Made by a program: the position numbers and the translations under genes. A model generated the notes under the pieces. The model was not told the DNA's origin and did not search any database. It worked only from the letters and a program-made list of their open reading frames with translations. Shown piece by piece: positions 1 to 7,741 of a stretch of 43,131 bases of DNA (position 1 is its first letter; every line of letters starts with the position of its first letter). The DNA comes from Candidatus Thermoflexus tengchongensis. GTDB lineage: Bacteria > Chloroflexota > Anaerolineae > Thermoflexales > Thermoflexaceae. The DNA lies in the NCBI GenBank assembly GCA_016842085.1, contig JAEVEX010000025.1:1-43131 (forward strand), written 5' to 3'.

Positions 1-161
1 AGGATGTGCTTAAGATGCACCGCCTGGCAGAGGATGGGGAAGCACTCAGACGCCGTGTCGATGCTTTCCTGGATCAATTCGCCTCCGGCTCTCAGGAGTT
101 GCTCCGGTATGTGGGACTGTTGGGCGATGGCAAACTGGCCCAGGCAATCCATGGCCCATGA
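1..161 (+). CDS. IS630-like transposase, C-terminal fragment (cut by window edge)
   Basis: An open frame runs from the window edge (codon phase begins at base 3) to a TGA at 159-161 and encodes about 52 residues ending LLRYVGLLGDGKLAQAIHGP. Its stop codon abuts a 27-bp sequence that recurs in inverted orientation at 42991-43017, just before the start of a transposase-like gene. I therefore read this as the last part of the IS transposase. The C-terminal segment has no catalytic motif visible, so the family is inferred from the linked repeat and from the N-terminus of the copy at the other end. An unrelated hypothetical protein remains possible. Confidence 0.6.
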   Translation, partial: DVLKMHRLAEDGEALRRRVDAFLDQFASGSQELLRYVGLLGDGKLAQAIHGP

Positions 162-188
162 TTACCGAACTTGATCGTCAAAACTCAT
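162..188. repeat. IS terminal inverted repeat (right end)
   Basis: Read on the minus strand it begins ATGAGTTTTGAC and ends CGGTAA. The partner at 42991-43017 differs at two internal positions. It is translated as the last eight codons and stop of the arginase gene on the minus strand. Confidence 0.8.
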
Positions 189-1085
189 CAGGATCTGCTG
201 CCCCAGCAGGGAGGCCAGCAGCTCCACCGCCAGCTCCGCCGTTCGATTCCGCTCGTCCAGGATCGGGTTGATCTCCACCACATCCACTGATCCTACGCGG
301 CCGCTATCGGCCAGCAGCTCCATCATCAGGTGTGCCTCTCGATACGTCAGCCCGCCGGGCACCGGCGTGCCCACCCCGGGGGCGACCTGGGGGTCCAGGA
401 CATCCAGATCCAGGCTGACGTGGAGGCGGGGCCATGCCCTCAGGCGGGTGAGGGCCTGACGCACCACCGTCGCGATCCCCAGCTCATCGATCTCCCGCAT
501 GGTGAAGACCAGCGCCCCGCTTCCAGCCAGGGCCTGCCGCTCCTCCGGATCCAGGGAGCGAACGCCCACCAGCACCACCTGCTCCGGACGCAGGGTGGGC
601 TCCGGCCCGCCGATCCGAATGAGGCGAGGATGGCCGTGGCCCACCAGATGCGCCAGGGGCATCCCGTGGATGTTCCCTGAAGGCGAGGTCTCCGGGGTGT
701 TGAAATCGCCGTGGGCATCGATCCATAACACGCCGATCGGGCCGGCGGCGGCCACCACCCCAGCGATGCTCCCCATCGCAATGGAATGATCGCCGCCCAG
801 GATGATGGGGAACCGATCAGCGGCCACTGCCTCCCGCACGGCCTCGAAGACCCGCTCGCAGGCCTCGGCCACGGCCTCCAGATGGCGCATGCCGCCCGGG
901 CCGGCGGCCCGCACCTCCTCCGGAACCGGGACCGCAATGTTGCCCCCATCCTCCACCGGATAGCCCAGCCCCTCGAGGCGGGCTTGCAGCCCGGCGTAGC
1001 GAACGGCGCTGGGGCCCATATCCACACCGCGCCGGCTCTGCCCCAGATCCATCGGCACCCCGATGATGCGAATGGGACGTCGCAT
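162..1085 (-). CDS. rocF: Arginase (ureohydrolase family), C-terminus altered by IS
   Basis: Hydrolyses L-arginine to ornithine and urea in the cytoplasm, using a binuclear Mn centre. The 307-residue product carries GGDHS (97-101), [19 protein letters not shown] (123-141) and SLDLDVLDP (224-232), which supply the metal-binding His and Asp residues; the second motif is the Bacillus RocF type rather than agmatinase. The start at 1085 has AGGAGG five bases upstream; a longer in-frame start at 1184 adds 33 residues unlike the family and overlaps the HAD gene. Bacillus arginases end near AVELVESLLGKKLL, matching [14 protein letters not shown] here, so the final MSFDDQVR and the TAA stop come from the IS inverted repeat. 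The metal ligands are intact, so the enzyme is probably still active. Confidence 0.9.
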   Translation of the reverse strand: MRRPIRIIGVPMDLGQSRRGVDMGPSAVRYAGLQARLEGLGYPVEDGGNIAVPVPEEVRAAGPGGMRHLEAVAEACERVFEAVREAVAADRFPIILGGDHSIAMGSIAGVVAAAGPIGVLWIDAHGDFNTPETSPSGNIHGMPLAHLVGHGHPRLIRIGGPEPTLRPEQVVLVGVRSLDPEERQALAGSGALVFTMREIDELGIATVVRQALTRLRAWPRLHVSLDLDVLDPQVAPGVGTPVPGGLTYREAHLMMELLADSGRVGSVDVVEINPILDERNRTAELAVELLASLLGQQILMSFDDQVR

Positions 1086-1159
1086 CCATCCCTCCTGGTT
1101 TCCTCCTTCAGGATCCTTCCAGGAACAACCCGTCGATGCTCGAGGGGCGAGCAACCTTC

Positions 1160-1819
1160 TCAGTAAAAGCGTTCGATCGGCCATCCGCGCCGCCGCGCCA
1201 GCCGGCGCAGGCGGGGATCCGGGTTCACCGCGACCGGATGGCCCACTCGTAGCAGGAGATAGCGATCCGTGTAGCTATCGGAATAAAAGTAGCTCCGGGC
1301 CAGGTCGATCCCGTTCTCGGCCGCATAGCGCTCCACCCAGTAGACCTTCCCCGGGCCATAGCATGGGGGCTCCACCACCCGCCCGGTGAGACGTCCATTC
1401 ACGACCTCCAGACGGGTGCACAGGTAATCCGGGATCCCCAGGGCCTCGGCCAGGGGACGCACCACGTATTCCGTGGCCGCGGAAACCAGGGCGACCCGAT
1501 GCCCCTGGGCGCGATGCCAGGCGATCCGCTCCACCGCCCCCGGGGCGATATGGGGACGCACCCACTCTTCAAACCACCGGCGGGTTTCCTCCCGGAACGC
1601 CCCCTCATCAGCCCCAGCGATCATCGCGGTCAGCCTGGCGCTCGCCCGGGGGAACTCCAGCAGCCCCAGATAGTAGCGCAGGGCCAGCCAGAGGAACGTC
1701 CCCCACATCGCCCAGGTCATCCGACCGCTCCGGCGGAGATAGCGGATCCATTGCCTCCCCGAGCTCACCGAAAGCACCGTGTAATCCACATCGAAAAAGG
1801 CAGCGACGGCCGCCCCCAT
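1160..1819 (-). CDS. HAD-superfamily phosphatase (subclass IB, SerB-like)
   Basis: A 219-residue haloacid dehalogenase-fold hydrolase that probably dephosphorylates a small metabolite; substrate unknown. Motif I is FFDVDYTVL (residues 8-16, nucleophile Asp and the Asp two residues on). Motif II is the Ser in LVSAATEY, the motif III Lys lies in GPGKVYW, and motif IV is YFYSDSYTD. The spacing with a helical cap after motif I matches the HAD-IB group that includes phosphoserine phosphatase. It lies between the PLP enzyme (33 bases upstream) and arginase (74 bases downstream) on the same strand, so co-transcription is likely. A phosphoserine phosphatase role is possible but the hydrophobic cap region ([17 protein letters not shown]) differs from SerB. 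Confidence 0.8.
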   Translation of the reverse strand: MGAAVAAFFDVDYTVLSVSSGRQWIRYLRRSGRMTWAMWGTFLWLALRYYLGLLEFPRASARLTAMIAGADEGAFREETRRWFEEWVRPHIAPGAVERIAWHRAQGHRVALVSAATEYVVRPLAEALGIPDYLCTRLEVVNGRLTGRVVEPPCYGPGKVYWVERYAAENGIDLARSYFYSDSYTDRYLLLRVGHPVAVNPDPRLRRLARRRGWPIERFY

Positions 1820-1852
1820 AGATGCCGCTCCGATCCAGGAATTCCCACCCGG

Positions 1853-3238
1853 TTAAAATCCCCGCGCCTCGCGCCACATGCGATCCAGCTCCGGGATGCG
1901 GGCCTGCTCCCGCTCCCACCACTCCGGATCCAGCTGGGCGTCCAGCTCCTCCACCGTCTTCCCCTGCTGCTCCACCCAGGTGAAGTATTTGAGATTGTGC
2001 CACCGGCGCCGGTTCTCCTGTGTCCCCTCCTGGATCCAGTCCAGCCCCTGGCCGTGGAAGATGTGAACCAAGCGCACCGTGGCTTCTGTCTCATCCATCG
2101 GACCGCACTGCTGCGTGAGCTCCGCCATCACCGATCGATAGCGCTCGATGTTATCCGTGGCGACGGTGACGATGAGGTCCTTCGGACCGAACCGGTAGAA
2201 CTTCGCCGTCTTGATGGCCCCCAGCACATTGGCGACCCCGCTGATGCCGAAGATCCGGGAAAGGCGCTGGATCTGATCCTCAGGGATTCCCCAGCGGGCG
2301 AGCACCCTCCAGCCCGGCTCCTCCGTCAGAAGCTGCAGGCCCTTCTTGCAGGAGAGATCATCGATGCACATCAGGGCATCCATGTTCATCACATGATGGA
2401 TCCAGGTGACATGCTTGTCGCCGATGCCCTGGATGTCGTGGACGCCATAGCCGTTCATATAAAGCGTGGGGCACTGGATCGGCTCCAGGCCGACGATCCG
2501 GCACGTCGGCCACACCTGCTTCAGGCGATCGCCCGCGCCGATGGTCCCCGCCGAGCCCATCGCCGAGACGAAGGCGGCAACCCGGCCGTTCCCGATCCCC
2601 TGCTGGTGGAGCTGAGCCGCTAATTCGACAATGGTGTTCCCGGTCACGTAATAATGAAAGCGATAGTTCCCGAGCTCGCTGAACTGGTTCAGGATCCGCA
2701 CCCGCGGATCCGCTGCCGCCAGCTCCTTGCATTTGTCGTAGATCTCCTTCACATTGCTCTCAGAGCCAGGGGTTTTGATCACCCGGGCCCCGTAGGCAGC
2801 GATCCGCTCGAACCGCTCCCGGCTCATCCCCTCGGGGAGGATGACAATCCCCTCAAACCCCATCCGGCCGCCGACCCAGGCCCCGCCGATGCCATAGTTC
2901 CCGGTCGAGGGCCAGACCAGGATATGGCTCCCCGGCCGCAGGCCCTCCAGAAGCACCTTCTCAATCAGAATCGAGTAGGCCGCTCCCACCTTGTGGGAGC
3001 CGGTGGGGAAATCTTTGGAATACAGGACCACGATGGGCGCCTCCACGCCCGTGAGGGCGGAGGGCAGGACCTCGTAATAAATCCGGCCGGCTGGATCGCG
3101 CCAGGTGATGTTGAAGAGGTTGTAGGGATCCAGGGGATCGCGCTCCCGGACCTCGAGGGCGCGCGCGCGGACCTCCGCCGGCTGATGCGATGGATCTCGC
3201 ATCTCCTCAAAGGTGGGACCAAAGAAAGGCAAGCGCAT
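1853..3238 (-). CDS. PLP-dependent enzyme of the tryptophan synthase beta superfamily
   Basis: A 461-residue fold-type II PLP enzyme. Lys83 in PTGSHKVGAAY is the likely Schiff-base lysine, STGNYGIGG (111-119) the substrate-carboxylate loop, and the glycine-rich SAMGSAGTIGAG the phosphate-binding loop. It is longer than CysK (about 310 residues), with an N-terminal extension of about 60 residues and a charged C-terminal tail of about 70 rich in Trp and Glu. The sequence is cysteine-synthase or threonine-dehydratase-like, but none of these substrates can be assigned. GGAGG precedes the ATG by seven bases. It is first in a probable operon with a HAD phosphatase and arginase, which hints at amino-acid metabolism. 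Confidence 0.8.
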   Translation of the reverse strand: MRLPFFGPTFEEMRDPSHQPAEVRARALEVRERDPLDPYNLFNITWRDPAGRIYYEVLPSALTGVEAPIVVLYSKDFPTGSHKVGAAYSILIEKVLLEGLRPGSHILVWPSTGNYGIGGAWVGGRMGFEGIVILPEGMSRERFERIAAYGARVIKTPGSESNVKEIYDKCKELAAADPRVRILNQFSELGNYRFHYYVTGNTIVELAAQLHQQGIGNGRVAAFVSAMGSAGTIGAGDRLKQVWPTCRIVGLEPIQCPTLYMNGYGVHDIQGIGDKHVTWIHHVMNMDALMCIDDLSCKKGLQLLTEEPGWRVLARWGIPEDQIQRLSRIFGISGVANVLGAIKTAKFYRFGPKDLIVTVATDNIERYRSVMAELTQQCGPMDETEATVRLVHIFHGQGLDWIQEGTQENRRRWHNLKYFTWVEQQGKTVEELDAQLDPEWWEREQARIPELDRMWREARGF

Positions 3239-3597
3239 GGGGAACCTCCGGATATGAGTTCAGGATACAGGCCGCGCAGATCCCGGGAGAAGCCGATGGC
3301 CCTCCCACCGCGCATGGAGCGGGGGGCCGCCAGAAGCGACGCCCGCCCTGAAAATCCCATGGACGGATCCAGCCAAGTATAAGCAGAAAATACACGCGGA
3401 TGGCAAGTTGCGTTATCATAACCATCCAGGGCGGTTGATTTTCCTTCCCCTCTCCATGAGGCTTCTCCGAGTGCAACGAGTAAAGAAGGGGGAAGGGCCA
3501 GGCCGGCCCCCTGAAGCCCCTGGAGAAGCCCAGCGGCTCATCGGATCACCCTGCGCGCGAGATGATCGCGATAGATACCCGGAGGGAGGCCCTCGAG
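3239..3597. other. Divergent intergenic region
   Basis: This gap lies between the minus-strand PLP enzyme and the plus-strand DUF2085-like gene. It holds the candidate minus promoter, a short palindrome GTTATCATAAC near 3412-3422, and the GGAGGGAGG ribosome binding site at 3580-3588. I see no coding sequence or structured RNA in it. Confidence 0.6.
3376..3406 (-). promoter_or_regulatory. Putative sigma-70 promoter for the PLP enzyme-HAD-arginase unit
   Basis: On the minus strand TTGCCA (3401-3406) and TATACT (3376-3381) are separated by 19 bases, about 140 bases upstream of the ATG at 3238. The spacer is longer than optimal, so this is tentative. Confidence 0.35.
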
Positions 3598-4377
3598 ATG
3601 AGTTCTTTCCCGGCAGGAGGAATTCGGGCGAATCCCGAGGCCCAGGCCTCGAGCGGCGGCTGGCAGAACATCCCTTCGGAGGCCCGGCGTCCGGTCTCCG
3701 AGCGCATCAGCCGATGGCTTCTGCGCGAATGGATCTGGGTCTTCCTGATGGGATATGGCGTGTTCGTGGGCCTGCCGTGGCTTGCGCCAGCCTTCATGCA
3801 CCTGGGGTGGGAGACACCCGCCCGATGGCTTTACGGATTCTACAGCCTCTTCTGCCATCAGCTGCCCCAGCGTTCCCTTTTCCTCTTCGGGCTCAAGCCG
3901 ATGTATTCGCTGAGCGAGATCCGCCAGGTCTGGCCTTATGAGGATCCCCTTCTGCTGCGGGCGTTCACCGGCAATCCGATCTTCGGGTATAAGGTCGCCT
4001 GGTCGGACCGCATGATCTCCATGTATACCAGCCTCTGGGCGATGGCCTTCCTCTATGCTTTGAGCGGCCGTCGCTGGCGGCCGCTTCCCGTATGGGTTTT
4101 CTTCCTGATGGCCCTCCCTATGGCTCTGGATGGCACCACGCATTTCATCAATGACCTCCTCTATGGGATCGGAGAACGCGGCTTTCGCTATGATAACGCC
4201 TGGCTTGTGCTGCTGACCGGAGGGCGCCTGCCCACGTGGTTCTACGTTGGAGACGCTCTGGGCTCCTTCAACTCATGGATGCGGTGGATCACCGGCGTGC
4301 TTTTCGGGATCGGGCTGGGCGGTCTGGCGCTGCCTTACATCGAGACCGCCGTCCGGGCCGCCCTGGAGGAGCCGTAG
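3598..4377 (+). CDS. DUF2085-like polytopic membrane protein
   Basis: A 259-residue membrane protein of unknown function. Segments rich in hydrophobic residues lie near 44-64, 75-97, 155-175, 178-195 and 230-250. The motif CHQLPQRSLFLFG (86-98) is the hallmark of DUF2085. Family members usually have further cysteines after this motif; here the equivalent region (LKPMYSLSEIRQVW, later KVAWSDRMISMY) has none, so any metal site built from them is lost. The start at 3598 follows GGAGGGAGG with suitable spacing; a longer frame from 3562 lacks a ribosome binding site. The hydrophilic N-terminus of about 40 residues is unusual for the family. Confidence 0.75.
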   Translation: MSSFPAGGIRANPEAQASSGGWQNIPSEARRPVSERISRWLLREWIWVFLMGYGVFVGLPWLAPAFMHLGWETPARWLYGFYSLFCHQLPQRSLFLFGLKPMYSLSEIRQVWPYEDPLLLRAFTGNPIFGYKVAWSDRMISMYTSLWAMAFLYALSGRRWRPLPVWVFFLMALPMALDGTTHFINDLLYGIGERGFRYDNAWLVLLTGGRLPTWFYVGDALGSFNSWMRWITGVLFGIGLGGLALPYIETAVRAALEEP

Positions 4378-4496
4378 GGTGAACCCTGGAGTTCGTCCAG
4401 CGATCGTGGGGTCTCGCTCCGTCCATAGCAGGCATTGCCCGGTCATGGCTGTTCCATGTTCCTGCGCTTCGATCTCTCTCTTCAGGGAGGCACAGC

Positions 4497-5150
4497 ATGT
4501 CCCGCCAGCCCTCCTCGGATCGCATGCGCTTGCGGATCCTGACGGTTGGCCCTCTCGCCACCAATTGCTACATCGCCGCCTGCCCGGAGACCCGGGAGGC
4601 GGTGATCATTGATCCGGGCTGGGATCCCGACCAGATCCTGGCGGTGGTCCGGGCTCTGGAGTTGAGGGTGCGCTATGTGATCAACACCCACGCGCACTGG
4701 GATCACATCGGCGCCAACGGGGCGGTGGTTTCCGCCACCGGCGCCCCGCTGGCGCTGCATCCCGCGGATCTCCCGCTCCTGCAGGCCAAAGGGGGCGCGG
4801 ACTGGTGGGCGATCCCGATGCCTCCCAGCCCCCTTCCCGATCTGGAGCTGCAGGATGGGGATGTCCTGGAAGTGGGGACGTTGCGGTTTCAGGTGCTGTT
4901 CACACCCGGGCACACGCCAGGACACATCTCGCTTTACGAGCCGGAGGCCGGCGTGGTGTTCGACGGCGACGTTCTCTTCGCCCGAGGCATCGGCCGCACC
5001 GATCTGCCGGGAGGGGATTACGAGACCCTGATGCGCAGCATCCGGGAGAAGCTGCTCTCGCTACCCGATGAAACGCGGGTCTACCCCGGCCACGGATCGT
5101 GGACTACCATCGGCGAGGAACGGGTGGCGAATCCGTTCCTGGCCATGTAG
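4497..5150 (+). CDS. Metallo-beta-lactamase-fold hydrolase (glyoxalase II-like)
   Basis: A 217-residue cytoplasmic metallohydrolase. THAHWDH (64-70) supplies the HxHxDH metal ligands; His139 in FTPGHTPGH, Asp158 in FDGDVLF and His199 in VYPGHG complete a binuclear zinc site. The length and the GRTDLPGGDYETL segment fit the short YcbL-type glyoxalase II group, which lacks the C-terminal substrate domain of classical GloB. The likely substrate is a thioester such as an acyl-thiol, but this is not shown by the sequence. GGGAGG lies about seven bases before the ATG. It ends 68 bases from a convergent gene, with a strong hairpin between them. Confidence 0.88.
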   Translation: MSRQPSSDRMRLRILTVGPLATNCYIAACPETREAVIIDPGWDPDQILAVVRALELRVRYVINTHAHWDHIGANGAVVSATGAPLALHPADLPLLQAKGGADWWAIPMPPSPLPDLELQDGDVLEVGTLRFQVLFTPGHTPGHISLYEPEAGVVFDGDVLFARGIGRTDLPGGDYETLMRSIREKLLSLPDETRVYPGHGSWTTIGEERVANPFLAM

Positions 5151-5166
5151 GGGGGAAGGAGGAATC

Positions 5167-5198
5167 GGGCCGGAGGCACCTCGGGCGGCCTCCGGCCC
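5167..5198. terminator. Bidirectional hairpin between convergent genes
   Basis: Arms GGGCCGGAGGC (5167-5177) and GCCTCCGGCCC (5188-5198) form a perfect 11-bp stem with a 10-base loop, between the stops at 5150 (plus) and 5219 (minus). There is no U-tract on either side. Confidence 0.65.
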
Positions 5199-5218
5199 AG
5201 GCATGCATCCCGAGCGGA

Positions 5219-5827
5219 TCATGGGGACTCCAGCACGATGATGCTGTCCGCGATGATCGAGCCATCCGGCTGCTCGAAGCCTGAAAGGTAAACATACTGG
5301 CCAGGCTCAGGGTTTCCTATCATCGCTGTGGTGGGCAACACCAGCACGCGATGCCCATCCACCCGGTATCCATGGGAGAGCACCTCCTGAATCGTTCCCT
5401 CCCATTCCCCCTCCGACTCCGGCCGCCGCAACACCTCCAGGGCCTCCGCGATCACCGCCCCATCCGGCGCGCGCGTCCCGATCACTGTCACGTAGATCCC
5501 GGGAGGCAGGGGGCCTTCCGAATCGATCTCCGGGGAGACCCGCACCGGATATCCAGCGACCCGATACCCTCCGGGGATCACGGCCTCGATAGGGCCTTCC
5601 AGCGTGAGAACCGCCTCCCCGGGCACGGGGCTGGCCTCACCCGGAGCGGGCGAGGGGGGCTTGAAGGCGTCGCGAGGGCTGCCCACGGTCGGAGAGGGGA
5701 AGGCCGGGGCAGCCCGGAGAGGTTCTGGAGAGCCCCCCTCATGGGTCTTCCGGGCGCATCCGAGAACAGATCCCAGGATAGCGGCCTCAACGAACAGGAA
5801 GCCCAAAAAGATCCGCTGGAGAGGCAT
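5219..5827 (-). CDS. Lipoprotein with two DUF5666-like modules
   Basis: A 202-residue exported protein. The signal peptide MPLQRIFLGFLFVEAAILGS ends in a lipobox-like VLGC with Cys24 as the lipidated residue. A Pro/Ser-rich linker of about 45 residues follows. Two related beta-rich modules of about 60 residues then occur (one from LEGPIEAVIPGGYRV, the other from WEGTIQEVLSHGYRV), each with YRV(A/D)G(Y/H) near its start and a closing PDG(A/S)(V/I)IA(E/D). This is the DUF5666 or OB-like pattern. Function is unknown; envelope anchoring is inferred. The ATG at 5827 has AGAGGA five bases upstream; an adjacent ATG at 5830 is also possible. It follows another DUF5666 protein 132 bases upstream. Confidence 0.75.
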   Translation of the reverse strand: MPLQRIFLGFLFVEAAILGSVLGCARKTHEGGSPEPLRAAPAFPSPTVGSPRDAFKPPSPAPGEASPVPGEAVLTLEGPIEAVIPGGYRVAGYPVRVSPEIDSEGPLPPGIYVTVIGTRAPDGAVIAEALEVLRRPESEGEWEGTIQEVLSHGYRVDGHRVLVLPTTAMIGNPEPGQYVYLSGFEQPDGSIIADSIIVLESP

Positions 5828-5959
5828 CATGTTCCTCTGGTTCCTGTGATATGGGAGAGGGAAGCCGCTCTGAGCCGATCCCGCGTGAGGGGCGGTGCGT
5901 TTCCACCCCTCAGGCGGATTCGCCGAACCCCGGATGGACGAGGGGCATCCTCCCACGGC

Positions 5960-6829
5960 CTACGGCCGCCGGGTGGGCGGAGGCCCCTGTCGAGGGCCTG
6001 GGGAGGCCGGCCGCGGGGCCTTCGGCGAGCGAGCGATCACCGTGCGAGCCAGCCAGGTTCCATCCGGATTGCCGATCGCCCGCGCGGCCACCGTATCCCC
6101 TGCCCGGAGATCGGCGAGGGTGGCGTTCGGATGACCCGGGATCCGAATGCGGGTCTGCGCATCGGTCTGCAGCCGCACCACCTCTCCCGAACGGGTCTGG
6201 ATCACCAGCGTCGTTCCCTCCACGCCCTGCAGGACCCCGAGAAACAGCCGATGGGGACGATGGGAGATCACCCGGCCGGCCAGGAAAGTTCCCTCAACGA
6301 AATGCCCGATGACGGTGACCGGATAGCCGGCGCCGAGATCCGACCAGGTCGGCGAGATCACCCCCGTGATATGCAAACGCGTATGCTCTGTCCATTCTAT
6401 CGGGATCCTCTCGCCCGCGCGGGTTTTCACCTCCATCCGCCGGGCCGCGACATCGATCCGCTCCACCGTCCCACGACGGACCTGAACCGGGCCCTGGACG
6501 ATCACCCACTGGGCCTCCAGAGATCGGCCCTCTTCCAGCCAGCGCCCGTGGACGGTCGCCCGATCCCCCACCCGCACCTCACCCAGGCTCGCTTGCACGA
6601 AGCCGGGGACATGGAAGCGGGTCCCCTCCCGGATCTGAACCTCCAGGGTTCCCCAGCGTTCCGTGCTCAGCGTAAGCGTGTGATCCCCGATCGCGGTGAT
6701 ATTCCCCCTCACCAGAGCGGGGCGGCCTGGAGCGGGCGTCGCCGTGGGGGAAGGCTCCTGGGCCCATACCGTTCCCACCTGGAGAAACACCCAGCCAAGG
6801 ATCAGCAGCCAGAGACCCATCCGACGCAT
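5960..6829 (-). CDS. Secreted protein with three DUF5666-like modules
   Basis: A 289-residue exported protein with a classical signal peptide (hydrophobic core LWLLILGWVFLQVG, probable cleavage after VWA before Q24) and no lipobox. After a short Pro/Thr linker, three related beta modules of about 75 residues follow (ALVRGNITAIGDHTLTLS, VQVRRGTVERIDVAARRMEV, LFLGVLQGVEGTTLVIQ), each with the 'T R h x (V/I) x G ... x L x x L/V x x G' pattern of DUF5666. The C-terminal 25 residues are Pro/Arg-rich. AGGAGG stands six bases before the ATG. With the two-module lipoprotein downstream it probably forms a transcription unit. Function is unknown; a structural or ligand-binding envelope role is a guess. 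Confidence 0.75.
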   Translation of the reverse strand: MRRMGLWLLILGWVFLQVGTVWAQEPSPTATPAPGRPALVRGNITAIGDHTLTLSTERWGTLEVQIREGTRFHVPGFVQASLGEVRVGDRATVHGRWLEEGRSLEAQWVIVQGPVQVRRGTVERIDVAARRMEVKTRAGERIPIEWTEHTRLHITGVISPTWSDLGAGYPVTVIGHFVEGTFLAGRVISHRPHRLFLGVLQGVEGTTLVIQTRSGEVVRLQTDAQTRIRIPGHPNATLADLRAGDTVAARAIGNPDGTWLARTVIARSPKAPRPASPGPRQGPPPTRRP

Positions 6830-7196
6830 GTTGCACCTCCTGTGGAAATCCCTTCCCCGTGGGGTTCGAATCCCATCATGAATAACGGGCTTGTCGGGCT
6901 CAGGTTATGGGTCTCCGACCTTTCGCGGAAGGGCCTTCCCTTTCGATGGCAATAGGGGGCGTTGAGGGCGGGGAATGTCGCAAAGCATGCTCTCTGGAGA
7001 CAATCGGGGAAGGTGAAGAGGCTCTCTTCCATTTGAGCCCAGCGGTATGAGCTCCATCTTCGCTGGACCTCCGGACAGGGGAAGACCGCACCGCTGGAAG
7101 AGCTTCCCCCGCTCCATACCCATATGAGGCAGTGGGGAAGATATTTTCCGGCGCGAGGGAGCGCACCCGCACCTGAAGGCCAGAGAGGGGAGATCG
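6830..7196. other. Intergenic region, no gene seen
   Basis: This stretch of 367 bases lies between the Flp pilin stop and the DUF5666 start, both on the minus strand. It contains a T-loop-like GGGGTTCGAATCCC at 6861-6874 that does not belong to a foldable tRNA. I see no convincing coding frame or terminator. Confidence 0.5.
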
Positions 7197-7346
7197 CTAA
7201 GGCCAGCTGGATACGACCTGAGAATAAAGACTCGATATCGTTTGCCCGAACACGGTAAGGGCAATGAGAACGATCAGCGCAATGAACAAAACCAGCAACG
7301 CATATTCGACCAGCCCCTGACCCTCTTCACGCCTGAAGTGCGACAT
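7197..7346 (-). CDS. Flp/Fap-type class IVb pilin
   Basis: A 49-residue type IVb prepilin. The motif EEGQGLVEYALL fits prepilin peptidase processing between Gly9 and Gln10, with Glu at +5 and Tyr at +6 of the mature form. It is followed by an unbroken hydrophobic helix (ALLVLFIALIVLIALTVFG). The start at 7346 has GGGAG five bases upstream; the longer frame to 7469 adds residues foreign to the family. No tad/cpa assembly genes, second pilin or prepilin peptidase are in the window, so assembly must depend on genes elsewhere. It is expected to sit in the inner membrane and polymerise into thin pili. Confidence 0.85.
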   Translation of the reverse strand: MSHFRREEGQGLVEYALLVLFIALIVLIALTVFGQTISSLYSQVVSSWP

Positions 7347-7741
7347 GTGGGCTCCCTGATCTGGAGTTGCGCGGCTGGTCTCCTCATCAGGGTTCTGGAG
7401 GCCAGGCCGCCGGAAGTGAGCGGGTCTCCAGGACCACTTTCCCTCTCCTTCCCATGGCCCCAGCGCCACGGAAGGGCGGAGAGAGCAGCCAGCCCCGGAG
7501 AAGACAAGCCATGTTTATTTTAAAGGAAAGCCATACTGCTCGCTCCTGGGACTTTAGTCCCATGGGGGGTAGGGTCATCGGAAGTGCCCTGCCCGGCCTT
7601 CCAGGCCCTCATTCGGGAGCGGCACCGTTGCTTCCCGATAAGGGGGCCTCTGGGGTTAGACCGCCACCTTCGACGGCTGGCCCGGTCCCAAAGGATCCTT
7701 CTCTCCTCACCCCCTGTGGCCCTCCGGGCTACAGGGAGAGA
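7347..7741. other. Intergenic region with two inverted repeats
   Basis: This region separates the pilin gene from the eIF2B-like gene. It contains a perfect inverted repeat TGGGACT-TT-AGTCCCA (7547-7562), which would lie in the leader of the pilin transcript, and the terminator-like hairpin at 7712-7736. No gene is apparent. Confidence 0.5.
7712..7736 (-). terminator. Hairpin downstream of the eIF2B-like gene
   Basis: Arms CCCTGTGGCCC (7712-7722) and GGGCTACAGGG (7726-7736) pair over 11 positions with one wobble or mismatch and a 3-base loop, directly after the stop at 7742. No U-tract follows on the minus strand. Confidence 0.5.

Larger units (their letters stand above)
1..188 (+). mobile_element. 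Right end of an IS630-like insertion sequence
   Basis: This stretch contains the transposase 3' end and the terminal inverted repeat at 162-188, which matches the reverse complement of 42991-43017 at 25 of 27 positions. The element boundary is near 187/188. The expected TA target duplication is not evident here: the bases following the repeat are CAGG. The rest of the element lies outside the window. Confidence 0.65.

Noticed and set aside
6861-6874. GGGGTTCGAATCCC, resembling a tRNA T-loop
   Set aside because: No acceptor, D or anticodon arms can be folded around it on either strand, the stem pairs over only three bases, and the preceding bases belong to the ribosome site and start of a protein gene.
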